Shown here: one piece after another, positions 42,582 through 50,516 of the stretch
How positions within the stretch are numbered: position 1 is the stretch's first letter
Layout: each line of letters begins with the position of its first letter
Assembly (NCBI RefSeq): GCF_016862375.1
Contig: NZ_BOMV01000036.1
Location: 1-56,722, forward strand
DNA: 56,722 nt
Origin: Paractinoplanes rishiriensis
GTDB taxonomy: Bacteria; Actinomycetota; Actinomycetes; Mycobacteriales; Micromonosporaceae
Reading direction: 5' to 3'
Translations under genes and position numbers: made by a program
Notes under the pieces: generated by a model
Databases searched by the model: none
The model's input: the letters and a program-made list of their open reading frames with translations, nothing else
What the model was told of the DNA's origin: nothing

Positions 42582-43961
42582 CTAACCGCGGACGATGGCG
42601 AGCACTTCGTCGCGCAGCGAGGCCATCCGGTCCGGCTTGGGTGCCTCGACGTTCAGGCGCAGCAGCGGCTCGGTGTTGGAGGCTCGCAGGTTGAACCAGG
42701 CGCCGTCGGGGAGCGTCACGGTCAGGCCGTCCAGCTCGTCGAAGGTGGCGTCGGGGAAGGCGGCGCGCACCTCGGCGACCTTGGCCGGCGCGTCGGCCAC
42801 GGTGGAATTGATCTCGCCGGAGGCGCTGTAGCGCTCGTACTCGGCGGCCAGCTCGGACAGCGGGCGGTCCTGGCCGCCCAGCGCGGCCAGCACGTGCATG
42901 GCGGCCAGCATGCCGGTGTCGGCGAACCAGAAGTCGCGGAAGTAGTAGTGCGCCGAGTGCTCGCCGCCGAAGACCGCGTTGGTGCGCGCCATGTCGGCCT
43001 TGATGAACGAGTGGCCGACCCGGGCGCGCACCGGCGTGCCGCCCTTCTCGGTGATGATCTCGGGAACCGCCGCGGAGGTGATCAGGTTGTGGATCACCGT
43101 GCTGCCCGGGAACCTGGCCAATTCCCGTACGGCGACCAGCGCCGTGATGGCCGAGGGGGAGACCGGGTCGCCCTGCTCGTCGATGATGAAGCAGCGGTCG
43201 GCGTCCCCGTCGAACGCGATGCCGATGTCGGCGCCCTGGCGGCGGATGGCGTCCTGCAGGTCGACCAGGTTGGCCGGGTCGAGCGGGTTGGCCTCGTGGT
43301 TGGGGAACGAGCCGTCCAGCTCGAAGTACATCGGCACGATGGTCAGCGGCAGGGCCGGCAGCACCTGGTCGCCGAGCACGGCCGGCACGGTGTGCCCGCC
43401 CATCCCGTTGCCGGCGTCGACGATCACCTTGAGCGGCCGGATGCCGGTCAGGTCGACCAGCGAGCGCAGGTGCGCGGCGTAGTCGCGGAGCAGGTCCCGG
43501 CTCTCCAGCCGCTCGGGACCGTCGGCCTCCGCGTTCAGGTCGCGCAGCAGGTTTTCGGCACGCCGCCGGACGACCGCGAGGCCGCTGTTCTGGCCGACCG
43601 GCTTGGCGCCGGCGCGGCACAGCTTGATCCCGTTGTACTGCGCCGGGTTGTGACTGGCCGTGAACATGGCACCGGGCAGGCCGAGCGCGCCGGAGGCGTA
43701 GTACAGCTGATCGGTGGAGCCGAGCCCGATGTTGAGCACCGCCGAGCCGGCCGCGTTCGCGCCGCGGGCGAACGCCTCGGCCAGGCCGGGGCCGGACTCG
43801 CGCATGTCGTGGGCGATCACGATCTGATCCGCGTCGTCGCCGGCCTCGCGCAGCATCTCGACGAACGCGATGCCGAGCGCGCGGGCCACCGACTCGTTGA
43901 ACTCGTCGGGTACGGTCCCGCGAATGTCGTACGCCTTGACGATCTTGGACAGGTCGGACAA
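42582..43961 (-). CDS. manB: Phosphomannomutase/phosphoglucomutase
   Basis: A 459-residue mutase that interconverts mannose-6-phosphate and mannose-1-phosphate for GDP-mannose synthesis. The start is a TTG at 43961 with GGAGTGGGG upstream, giving MSDLSKIVKAYDIRG, the family N-terminus; earlier in-frame starts carry no homology. The phosphoserine loop is MFTASHNPAQYNGIKL, the Mg site is AFDGDADRCF, the sugar-binding loop is VFGGEHSAHYYF, and the phosphate-binding loop is RASNTEPLLRLNVE. It is the first gene of the manB-manA operon and corresponds to Rv3257c. Confidence 0.96.
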   Translation of the reverse strand: MSDLSKIVKAYDIRGTVPDEFNESVARALGIAFVEMLREAGDDADQIVIAHDMRESGPGLAEAFARGANAAGSAVLNIGLGSTDQLYYASGALGLPGAMFTASHNPAQYNGIKLCRAGAKPVGQNSGLAVVRRRAENLLRDLNAEADGPERLESRDLLRDYAAHLRSLVDLTGIRPLKVIVDAGNGMGGHTVPAVLGDQVLPALPLTIVPMYFELDGSFPNHEANPLDPANLVDLQDAIRRQGADIGIAFDGDADRCFIIDEQGDPVSPSAITALVAVRELARFPGSTVIHNLITSAAVPEIITEKGGTPVRARVGHSFIKADMARTNAVFGGEHSAHYYFRDFWFADTGMLAAMHVLAALGGQDRPLSELAAEYERYSASGEINSTVADAPAKVAEVRAAFPDATFDELDGLTVTLPDGAWFNLRASNTEPLLRLNVEAPKPDRMASLRDEVLAIVRG

Positions 43962-44108
43962 AGCCCCACTCCTTTGCCAGGTGATATCCCGCTGAGCGTA
44001 ACGGAGCAAGGGCAACGAAAAGGTGGCAACGACGCGGCACCACTGTTACGAGATCCCCTTGTCGCGACGCGTGATCGCGGTCACGATGGGTGGGACTGGA
44101 GGTGCTCT

Positions 44109-45422
44109 GTGGCCAACCCTTGGCTCGCCCTCGATCTCGGCACCGATCCCGCCGAACGCATCCGGCAGGTCGGGCGTGCCCATGAGAGCTTCCTGGCCGG
44201 TGGGCGGCCCGCACAGATCAGATCGGTGGTGGCCGACTCGTGGCAGCGTTCGGCCGACGCGCTGGACGGCGCCGACAGCACCCCGCCGATCGAGCTGAAC
44301 GACGGTGAGCTGGAGGAATACCGCGCGGCCCACCCGCTGGCCCGGGTGCTGCCGATCTTCCGCGACCTGCTGGGTGGGCTGGCCGAGGACGGCGACCATC
44401 TGATGGCGGTCTGTGACGCGTACGGCCGGCTGCTCTGGGTGGAGGGCACGGCGTCGGTGCTGCGCGGGGCCGAGCAGATGAACTTCGTGCCCGGAGCCCG
44501 CTGGGACGAGGCGCACGCCGGCACCAACGCGCCGGGCACCGCGCTGGCCGTCGACCACTCGCTGCAGATCTTCGCCACCGAGCACTACAGCCGGCCGGTG
44601 CAGCGCTGGACCTGCGCGGCCGCCCCGATCCACGACCCGGGCACCGGCCGGTTGCTCGGCGCCATCGACGTTACCGGCGGCGACCACCTGGCCAACCCAC
44701 ACAGCCTGGCCCTGGTCCGGGCCACCGCGCTGGCCGCCGAGGCCTACCTGGGCAGCCACCTGCCGCCGCCGGCCAGCGCCGGCCGGGTGCAGGCGCTGGG
44801 CCGCAACGAGGCGACGCTGACCTTCGGCGGCCGCCGGATGCGCCTGGGCCGGCGGCACTCGGAACTGCTCGTCCTGCTTCTGGTGCACCCGGAGGGGCGT
44901 ACCGGCGAAGAAATTGCCTTTGATCTTTATGGCGATGACGTCAGCCCGGTGACCGTGCGTGCCGAGTTGTCCCGGTTGCGCCGGATGCTCGGGCCGGAGT
45001 TGCTCGAGTCGCGCCCCTACCGGCTGCGCGCCGAGCTGGACGCCGACTTCCGCACGGTGACCCGCCTGCTGGAGCGGGGCCGGGTGGCCGAGGCGCTGGA
45101 CGAGTACGCGGGACCGCTGCTCCCCGGTTCGGATGCCCCCGGCGTACGCCGTCTGCGAAGTCTGGTGGAGGGTCAGCTGCGCGCCGCCGTGCTGTCCGGC
45201 CGGGACCGCGACCTGCTGCGCACCTGGCTGCATTCGCCCTGGGGCGCCGACGACCTGGAGATGTGGGAGGCGTACGCCCGGCAGCTACCACCCGCCTCGC
45301 CGGCCCGTCCCCTGGTCATCCGCCGCATCCGACAGTTGGCCACCGAATTCGGACTGCGCCCGTCGGTGTCGGGGGCGAAGCCGGCAAACCTTGCAACGTC
45401 CGTGCAACGTGCTCGTAACTAG
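44109..45422 (+). CDS. GAF-domain regulator with winged-helix DNA-binding region
   Basis: A 437-residue regulator. The GTG at 44109 lies 6 nt after GGAGG. The N-terminal part resembles the AcoR-type sensor: SVVADSWQRSADALDG, then a GAF domain at about 85-220 (DHLMAVCDAYGRLLWVEG; FVPGARWDEAHAGTNAPGTALAVDH; WTCAAAPIHDPGTGRLLGAIDVTGGD). The C-terminal half has a winged-helix region, LRLGRRHSELLVLLLVHPEGRTGEEIAFDLYGDDVSPVTVRAELSRLRRMLG being split here at about 245-295. There is no sigma-54 domain. It directly precedes the aldehyde dehydrogenase gene, which it probably activates in response to an aldehyde or alcohol. Confidence 0.88.
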   Translation: MANPWLALDLGTDPAERIRQVGRAHESFLAGGRPAQIRSVVADSWQRSADALDGADSTPPIELNDGELEEYRAAHPLARVLPIFRDLLGGLAEDGDHLMAVCDAYGRLLWVEGTASVLRGAEQMNFVPGARWDEAHAGTNAPGTALAVDHSLQIFATEHYSRPVQRWTCAAAPIHDPGTGRLLGAIDVTGGDHLANPHSLALVRATALAAEAYLGSHLPPPASAGRVQALGRNEATLTFGGRRMRLGRRHSELLVLLLVHPEGRTGEEIAFDLYGDDVSPVTVRAELSRLRRMLGPELLESRPYRLRAELDADFRTVTRLLERGRVAEALDEYAGPLLPGSDAPGVRRLRSLVEGQLRAAVLSGRDRDLLRTWLHSPWGADDLEMWEAYARQLPPASPARPLVIRRIRQLATEFGLRPSVSGAKPANLATSVQRARN

Positions 45423-45428
45423 CGTCGG

Positions 45429-45449
45429 CCGTACCTAATCCAGGTACGG
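45429..45449 (+). promoter_or_regulatory. Inverted repeat touching the ALDH ribosome binding site
   Basis: CCGTACCT (45429-45436) pairs with AGGTACGG (45442-45449) around 5 nt. The right arm runs into GGAGG, the ribosome binding site of the aldehyde dehydrogenase gene. It could be a DNA operator for the GAF regulator or an mRNA hairpin affecting translation. Confidence 0.5.
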
Positions 45450-45458
45450 AGGCCTGTC

Positions 45459-46982
45459 ATGACTACTTACTCGCCGCCCGGATCCGACGGCGCGATCGTC
45501 AGCTACCAGAGCCGCTACGACCACTACATCGGCGGCGAGTACGTAGCGCCGGCCAAGGGCCAGTACTTCGAGAACCCCAGCCCGGTCACGGGCGAGAACT
45601 TCACCGAGATCGCCCGCGGCACCGCCGACGACGTGGAGAAGGCGCTGGACGCCGCGCACGGCGCCGCCGACGCCTGGGGCCGCACCTCGGTCGCCGAGCG
45701 GGCCAACATCCTCAACAAGATCGCCGACCGGATGGAGGCCAACCTCGAGAAGCTGGCCGTGGCCGAGGCCTGGGAGAACGGCAAGCCGGTGCGGGAGACC
45801 CTGGCCGCCGACCTCCCGCTGGCGATCGACCACTTCCGCTACTTCGCGGGCGCCATCCGGGCCCAGGAGGGCACGGTCGGCGAGCTGGACGACGACACCA
45901 TCGCGTACCACTTCCACGAGCCGCTCGGCGTGGTCGCCCAGATCATCCCGTGGAACTTCCCGATCCTGATGGCCACCTGGAAGCTGGCGCCCGCGCTGGC
46001 CGCCGGCAACGCGGTCGTGCTCAAGCCGGCCGAGCAGACCCCGGCGTCGATCCACTACCTGATGTCGCTGATCGGCGACCTGCTCCCGGCCGGCGTCGTG
46101 AACATCGTGAACGGCTTCGGCGTGGAGGCCGGCAAGCCGCTGGCGAGCTCGAACCGGGTCGCCAAGGTGGCGTTCACGGGCGAGACCACCACCGGCCGCC
46201 TGATCATGCAGTACGCGTCGGAGAACCTGATCCCGGTCACCCTGGAGCTGGGCGGCAAGAGCCCGAACATCTTCTTCGAGGACGTGAACCGGGCCGACGA
46301 CGACTTCTACGACAAGGCCCTCGAGGGCTTCGCGATGTTCGCCCTCAACCAGGGCGAGGTCTGCACCTGCCCGTCCCGCGCGCTGGTGCAGCAGAGCATC
46401 TACAACGACTTCATGGGTGCCGCCGTGAAGCGGGTGGAGAACCTCAAGCAGGGCAACCCGCTGGACACCGACACCCAGGTCGGCGCGCAGGCGTCCAACG
46501 ACCAGCTCGAGAAGATCCTGTCCTACCTGGACATCGGCCGGCAGGAGGGCGCCAAGGTGCTCACCGGCGGCGGCCGGGCCGACCTGGGCGGCAACCTGTC
46601 CGGCGGCTACTACGTGCAGCCGACCATCTTCGAGGGCTCGAACACCATGCGGATCTTCCAGGAGGAGATCTTCGGCCCGGTGGTGTCGGTGGCCTCGTTC
46701 GCCGACTACGCCGACGCCATCAAGGTCGCCAACGACACGCTGTACGGCCTCGGCGCCGGCGTGTGGACCCGGGACATCAACCTGGCCTACCGGGCCGGCC
46801 GCGCGATCAAGGCCGGTCGGGTGTGGACGAACTGCTACCACCTCTACCCGGCGCACGCCGCGTTCGGTGGTTACAAGCAGTCCGGCATCGGCCGCGAGAA
46901 CCACCGGATGATGCTGGACCACTACCAGCAGACCAAGAATCTGCTGGTGTCGTACAGCCCGAAGGCGATGGGCTTCTTCTAG
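45459..46982 (+). CDS. NAD(P)-dependent aldehyde dehydrogenase (ExaC/acetaldehyde type)
   Basis: A 507-residue enzyme that oxidises aldehydes, probably acetaldehyde or similar, to acids. GGAGG lies upstream of the ATG. Motifs: the cofactor region GVVAQIIPWNFPILMATWKLAPALAAGN is seen as IIPWNFPILM; the Rossmann loop is VAFTGETTTGRLI; the catalytic Glu is in LELGGKSPNI; and the catalytic Cys is in NQGEVCTCPSRALV. The family is the long ExaC/AldB type, which is found together with a DUF779 gene and an AcoR-like regulator, both present here. The DUF779 gene follows after 3 bp, in one operon. Confidence 0.95.
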   Translation: MTTYSPPGSDGAIVSYQSRYDHYIGGEYVAPAKGQYFENPSPVTGENFTEIARGTADDVEKALDAAHGAADAWGRTSVAERANILNKIADRMEANLEKLAVAEAWENGKPVRETLAADLPLAIDHFRYFAGAIRAQEGTVGELDDDTIAYHFHEPLGVVAQIIPWNFPILMATWKLAPALAAGNAVVLKPAEQTPASIHYLMSLIGDLLPAGVVNIVNGFGVEAGKPLASSNRVAKVAFTGETTTGRLIMQYASENLIPVTLELGGKSPNIFFEDVNRADDDFYDKALEGFAMFALNQGEVCTCPSRALVQQSIYNDFMGAAVKRVENLKQGNPLDTDTQVGAQASNDQLEKILSYLDIGRQEGAKVLTGGGRADLGGNLSGGYYVQPTIFEGSNTMRIFQEEIFGPVVSVASFADYADAIKVANDTLYGLGAGVWTRDINLAYRAGRAIKAGRVWTNCYHLYPAHAAFGGYKQSGIGRENHRMMLDHYQQTKNLLVSYSPKAMGFF

Positions 46983-46985
46983 GCC

Positions 46986-47363
46986 ATGGCTGCAGCGACT
47001 CGCGTTGATGTGACTCCCGCGGCTGCCGCGATGATGCGGCAGCTGCGGGGGCAGCACGGTCCGTTGATGTTCCACCAGTCCGGCGGGTGCTGCGACGGCA
47101 GTTCGCCGATGTGCTACCTCGAGGGCGAGTTCCGCACCGGCCAGTCCGACGTGCTGCTCGAGTCCCTGAAGATCGACGGGGTGGACGAGCCGATCACGTT
47201 CTGGATGTCGGCGTCGCAGTTCGAACTCTGGAAGCACACCCACCTGACGGTGGACGTGGTCCCGGGCCGCGGGGCCGGCTTCTCGCTGGAGGCGCCCGAG
47301 GGCGTACGTTTCCTGATCCGCTCGCGCCTGCTCACCGAGCAGGAACTGGCGGAACTCGGCTAA
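46986..47363 (+). CDS. DUF779 protein, ALDH-associated
   Basis: A 125-residue protein with the DUF779 signature MFHQSGGCCDGSSPMCY, a Cys cluster that could bind metal or protect the dehydrogenase, and VDVVPGRGAGFSLEAPEGVRFLIRSRLLT at the C-terminus. The ATG lies 3 bp after the aldehyde dehydrogenase stop, so the two are translationally linked. The pair is conserved (in M. tuberculosis Rv0458-Rv0459). The biochemical role is unknown. Its last 4 nt overlap the convergent GNAT gene. Confidence 0.9.
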   Translation: MAAATRVDVTPAAAAMMRQLRGQHGPLMFHQSGGCCDGSSPMCYLEGEFRTGQSDVLLESLKIDGVDEPITFWMSASQFELWKHTHLTVDVVPGRGAGFSLEAPEGVRFLIRSRLLTEQELAELG

Positions 47364-47905
47364 AGATCCGGGCCGGCGTCGTGGCGCAGGCGGCTGTACA
47401 GCTGGCAGTCGCGCCACTCGCCGGCCCGGAACTCGGCTGCCCGGATCGTCCCCTCGAACTGGAATCCCGCCCGGAGCAGCGCCTTCTGCTCGGCGACGTT
47501 CTCCGCCTGGGTGATCGCCTGTACCCGCTGCACCGGCATGTGCTCGAAGAGGTACGCGGCCAGCATCGCCTGCGCCCGCCAGCCGATTCCCCGGCGGCGG
47601 TACTCCGGCAGCACCACGATCCCGATCTCGTAGTACACACCCTGGACGCCGTAGCGGCCCCGGCGGTACGTCACCATGCCCGCGGCCGCGCCGTCCGCCT
47701 CGACCAGCAACCGGCCGACGTCCTCGGTCAGGAAGCCGTTCTCGGAATGCTCCCGGGCCAGGTGGCTGTCGCTGCGGAAACCGACCCAGTTGAAGCCCGC
47801 GACCGCCGGGTCGTGGTGGAAGACGTGCACGGCGGCCACCTCGTCGGCCCGGATCGGGCGCAACCTGAGATCCATCCGTAGAGGATCGCCGATTTGATCC
47901 ACCAC
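47360..47905 (-). CDS. GNAT-family N-acetyltransferase
   Basis: A 181-residue acetyltransferase. The GTG at 47905 has GGGGAGG upstream; an ATG at 47875 (MDLRLRPIRADE) is the alternative start and also fits the family. The GNAT core shows LRPIRADEVAAVHVFHHD, GVYYEIGIVVLPEYRRRGIGWRAQAMLAAYLFE (acetyl-CoA loop RRRGIG) and ITQAENVAEQKALLRAGFQFEGTIR. It is of the RimJ/RimL type that acetylates amino groups of proteins or small molecules; the substrate is unknown. It converges on the DUF779 gene with a 4-nt overlap. Confidence 0.88.
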   Translation of the reverse strand: MVDQIGDPLRMDLRLRPIRADEVAAVHVFHHDPAVAGFNWVGFRSDSHLAREHSENGFLTEDVGRLLVEADGAAAGMVTYRRGRYGVQGVYYEIGIVVLPEYRRRGIGWRAQAMLAAYLFEHMPVQRVQAITQAENVAEQKALLRAGFQFEGTIRAAEFRAGEWRDCQLYSRLRHDAGPDL

Positions 47906-48084
47906 CGCCTCCCCTACGTTCCTGAGATAGGACCGAACGGACGCTTCCCCACACCGAAGGATCGTGATAAATCCGAATAAGTGGATTTCTACGGGTGAAA
48001 TTCATACCCGAACGGTGGTGACGAGTGGCGTTGCGGTGGCTCTGGAGTGCACTGTCGGCTCTCGGACCACACGGGGAGGTGGGG

Positions 48085-48900
48085 ATGAAGTTGTCGCGGC
48101 CCCGCAAATTTGTCCTGCTCGGGACGATTTTTCTGCTGGTCGGCCTGTCCGGCCGCGCCTCCGCGAACGAAGCCGCCGACCGAGCGCCCACCCTATCGGC
48201 CTCGCCACCGGCACCGGTCGCCACCCCGGCGCCGTCCGCGAAGAAGAAGCCCGAGAAAGCCACCGTCCCGGTCGCCACCAAGCACAACGGCGGCCCGGCC
48301 GGCAGCCGCACGATGACCGGCGGCAAGGCGGTCGCGCTCACCTTCGACGACGGGCCCGACCCGACGCACACTCCGCAGATCCTCAAGCTGCTGGCCCAGC
48401 ACAAGGTGCGCGCCACGTTCTGCGTGGTGGGCAAGAACGCGCAGCGGCACCCGCAACTGATCCGGCAGATCGTGGCCGGCGGGCACACCCTGTGCAACCA
48501 CACCTGGAACCACAACCTGAAGCTCGGCAAGGCGCCGGCCGCCAACATCAAGGCCGACCTGGCCCGGACCAACGCCGCTATCCGGCGGGCCGCGCCGAAG
48601 GCCAAGATCTCCTACTTCCGGGCGCCCGGCGGCAACTTCACGCCGCGGCTGGTCGGCGTCGCCCGGCAGCTGAAGATGACCTCGATCTATTGGAAGGTCG
48701 ACCCGCGCGACTGGGAGCACCCCAAGGGCGAGACCCGCGCGCAGCACCGCGCCCGGGTGATCAAAAAGGTGCAGAAGTACGCCTGCAACGGCGCGATCGT
48801 GCTGTCCCACGACTACGCCCAGCCGGACACCATCGTCGCCTACCGCACGCTGCTGCCCTGGCTGCGCAAGCGCTTCACGCTGGCGCCGCTGCCGGCCTGA
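48085..48900 (+). CDS. Exported polysaccharide deacetylase (NodB homology domain)
   Basis: A 271-residue enzyme that removes acetyl groups from peptidoglycan sugars or chitin outside the cell. The ATG at 48085 follows GGGGAGG and begins a signal peptide (MKLSRPRKFVLLGTIFLLVGLSGRASA, cleavage near residue 27); the open frame extends 20 codons earlier without support. A Pro/Ala/Lys spacer leads to the NodB domain (about 80-265): VALTFDDGPDPTHT (catalytic Asp pair), TLCNHTWNHNLKL (HxxxH zinc ligands), YFRAPGGNFTP and IYWKVDPRDWEHP, ending with GAIVLSHDYA. All key residues are present. It stands between the GNAT and DUF3499 genes. Confidence 0.94.
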   Translation: MKLSRPRKFVLLGTIFLLVGLSGRASANEAADRAPTLSASPPAPVATPAPSAKKKPEKATVPVATKHNGGPAGSRTMTGGKAVALTFDDGPDPTHTPQILKLLAQHKVRATFCVVGKNAQRHPQLIRQIVAGGHTLCNHTWNHNLKLGKAPAANIKADLARTNAAIRRAAPKAKISYFRAPGGNFTPRLVGVARQLKMTSIYWKVDPRDWEHPKGETRAQHRARVIKKVQKYACNGAIVLSHDYAQPDTIVAYRTLLPWLRKRFTLAPLPA

Positions 48901-48908
48901 ACAGGGGT

Positions 48909-49271
48909 CTAGTGCGACGGCGGGATGACCCGCAGGTGGCCGCGGCGGCCGGTCTGGTGACCCGGCAGGTGCTCGTCGGAGCGGGGCGGAGGCGCGGGGG
49001 GTCGGGCGGCCTCACGTACCGCGTCGGCCAGGGCGACGAGGTCGTCGGTGGTGGGTGGCGGGGGCGCGAAGTCTCCGTCGTGGCGCACCAGGTCCCAGCC
49101 TCGGGGGGCGGTGAGGCTGCGGGCATGCGGTTCGCAGAGGTCGTACGTGTGCGGTTCGGCGAACGCCGCCAGGGGTCCGACGACGGCCGTGGAGTCGTTG
49201 TAGACGTAGGTCAAAGTGGCGACCGCCTGTCGGGGACAGCCGTTCCGGGAGCAGCGCCGTGGGGACCTCAC
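48909..49271 (-). CDS. DUF3499 protein
   Basis: A 120-residue protein of an actinobacterial family without known function. The N-terminus RRCSRNGCPRQAVATLTYVY and the later DLCEPHARSLTAPRGWDLVRHDG supply Cys and His residues arranged like a zinc ribbon (CxxxxC plus CxxH). The C-terminus is Pro/Arg-rich and disordered. The GTG at 49271 fits the family. It is divergent from the zincin-like gene, the same order as Rv3258c-Rv3259. Confidence 0.92.
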   Translation of the reverse strand: MRSPRRCSRNGCPRQAVATLTYVYNDSTAVVGPLAAFAEPHTYDLCEPHARSLTAPRGWDLVRHDGDFAPPPPTTDDLVALADAVREAARPPAPPPRSDEHLPGHQTGRRGHLRVIPPSH

Positions 49272-49477
49272 GGCGGCACGTTATCGCTCCGGCGGCTCGC
49301 GTGGGTGCGGATGCCGCGCGACACGCCGACCCGCGACGCATCACGATTCGGCCATGGGTCGTCCGACACGCCGCCCCGATGGGACGAATCTCCCGGCGGC
49401 CCACAAATTTTCCTCCTGGACACGCGGCGGAAGCATGCTGACACCGTCGGCGGCGGGCAGAGGACTAGGCTTGCACG

Positions 49478-49957
49478 GTGACTACCAGTCCCGAGCGCCG
49501 CCGCAGCGAGTCGACCCGCGCGACGCGCAAATCCGGCCCGGGTCATCCGGCCCGGCGTGACCGGCACGGACGTGGCCTGCGCGGCCGGCTGGTACCGGCA
49601 ACCGTGCCACTGGCCCGCACCAAGGCCGAGATCTTCGACGACCTGGTCCTGGACACGGTCGAGGGCCTGGAACGGCGCTACGCCAAGGAACTGGCCGGAG
49701 TCGAGTTCGCTGTCGAGGACGTGCCGCCCGAGCTCAACGTCTACGACTCGGATGTGCTCGAGGACGGCGAGGTGCCTCTGGCCCGTCTGCTTCCCGGGCG
49801 GCCCGGCCGGCAGGAGCTTCCCCCTCGGATCGTGCTCTACCGGCGACCGCTGGAGTTCCGGGCGATGGACCGCGAGGACCTCGCCGACCTCGTCCACGAT
49901 GTGATCATCGAGCAGGTAGCCAACCTGCTCGGGGTGGATCCGGACGAACTGTCTTAA
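49478..49957 (+). CDS. Zincin-like metallopeptidase-family protein lacking a clear HExxH
   Basis: A 159-residue protein of the actinobacterial Rv3259/DUF1025-related (zincin_1) family. A basic, disordered N-terminus (1-40) precedes a compact domain: TKAEIFDDLVLDTVEGLERRYAKELAGVEFAVEDVPP, then LPPRIVLYRRPLEFRA and DLADLVHDVIIEQVANLLGVDPDEL. In active relatives the last helix holds HExxH; here it reads HDVIIEQ, so zinc binding and proteolysis are doubtful. The GTG at 49478 is the only start before the conserved part. It converges on whiB with a 4-nt overlap. Confidence 0.85.
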   Translation: MTTSPERRRSESTRATRKSGPGHPARRDRHGRGLRGRLVPATVPLARTKAEIFDDLVLDTVEGLERRYAKELAGVEFAVEDVPPELNVYDSDVLEDGEVPLARLLPGRPGRQELPPRIVLYRRPLEFRAMDREDLADLVHDVIIEQVANLLGVDPDELS

Positions 49958-50211
49958 GCCACCCTGCGCTTCAACTTACGGCGTTCGCGCTCGGACAGGC
50001 CGCCCCAGATCCCGAAGCGTTCGTCGTGGCCCAGTGCGTACTCCAGGCATTCCGTCTTGACCTCGCACCGGCCGCAGATCCGCTTCGCCTCCCGGGTCGA
50101 GCCGCCTTTCTCCGGAAAGAAGGCCTCCGGATCAGTCTGCGAACACAGCGCCCGTTCCTGCCACTCGGGCGCGTCCCCGAGCAGGTCTACCCCTTCAACC
50201 TGCGCTTCCAT
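49954..50211 (-). CDS. WhiB-family iron-sulfur regulator (WhiB2/WhmD-like)
   Basis: An 85-residue Fe-S transcription factor. The ATG at 50211 follows GGGAGG at good distance; longer upstream frames are not protein-like. Four cluster-binding Cys are present: one in RALCSQTDPEAFF and three in RICGRCEVKTECL (CxxCxxxxxC). The C-terminal turn GIWGGLSERERRKLKRR is the hallmark of the family and binds sigma factor and DNA. Position next to Rv3259- and DUF3499-like genes matches M. tuberculosis whiB2 (Rv3260c), which controls septation; the Streptomyces equivalent is whiB. Confidence 0.93.
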   Translation of the reverse strand: MEAQVEGVDLLGDAPEWQERALCSQTDPEAFFPEKGGSTREAKRICGRCEVKTECLEYALGHDERFGIWGGLSERERRKLKRRVA

Positions 50212-50516
50212 CGGCGTGCCTCCCAATTTCCGCGCCGGCATCACTGCCGGCGCTGACCCCCCACGCACGCGGCGTGTTTTTTGCGGGCTGGGCTGCCAGT
50301 GACAAGCACGGTGTGCAGCGATCCAACCCACAACCCCACCGAAATTACACGCGTGTAAGACGTGCGTCGTCAAGCCGAACCTGATAAATAGGCCCGTTTC
50401 CCCGGCGCGCCTTCGGCGCAACGTGGTCCCGTTCCTGCCCTATCTCTCCGGACCGGCGCAGGGTTACGCCACCGACGCACTCTGCGTCCAATTTAACCCG
50501 ATTTGTGACCTTGAGG
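50212..50516. other. Regulatory interval upstream of whiB
   Basis: About 305 bp between the whiB start and the fbiC stop, both on the minus strand. No gene is seen. It is expected to hold the whiB promoter and carries a perfect 14-bp palindrome at 50345-50358. Confidence 0.55.
50345..50358. promoter_or_regulatory. Perfect 14-bp palindrome upstream of whiB
   Basis: TTACACGCGTGTAA lies about 135 bp upstream of the whiB ATG. It resembles two outward TTACAC half-sites. Spacing is one base off the BldD consensus as I remember it, so the binding protein is uncertain. Confidence 0.5.

Noticed and set aside
47964..49481. 505-codon plus-strand open frame across the deacetylase
   Set aside because: It is another frame of the polysaccharide deacetylase gene, whose NodB motifs are all present in the chosen frame.
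50345..50358. BldD binding site
   Set aside because: The half-sites look similar but spacing differs by one base from the consensus I recall, so it is kept only as an unassigned palindrome.
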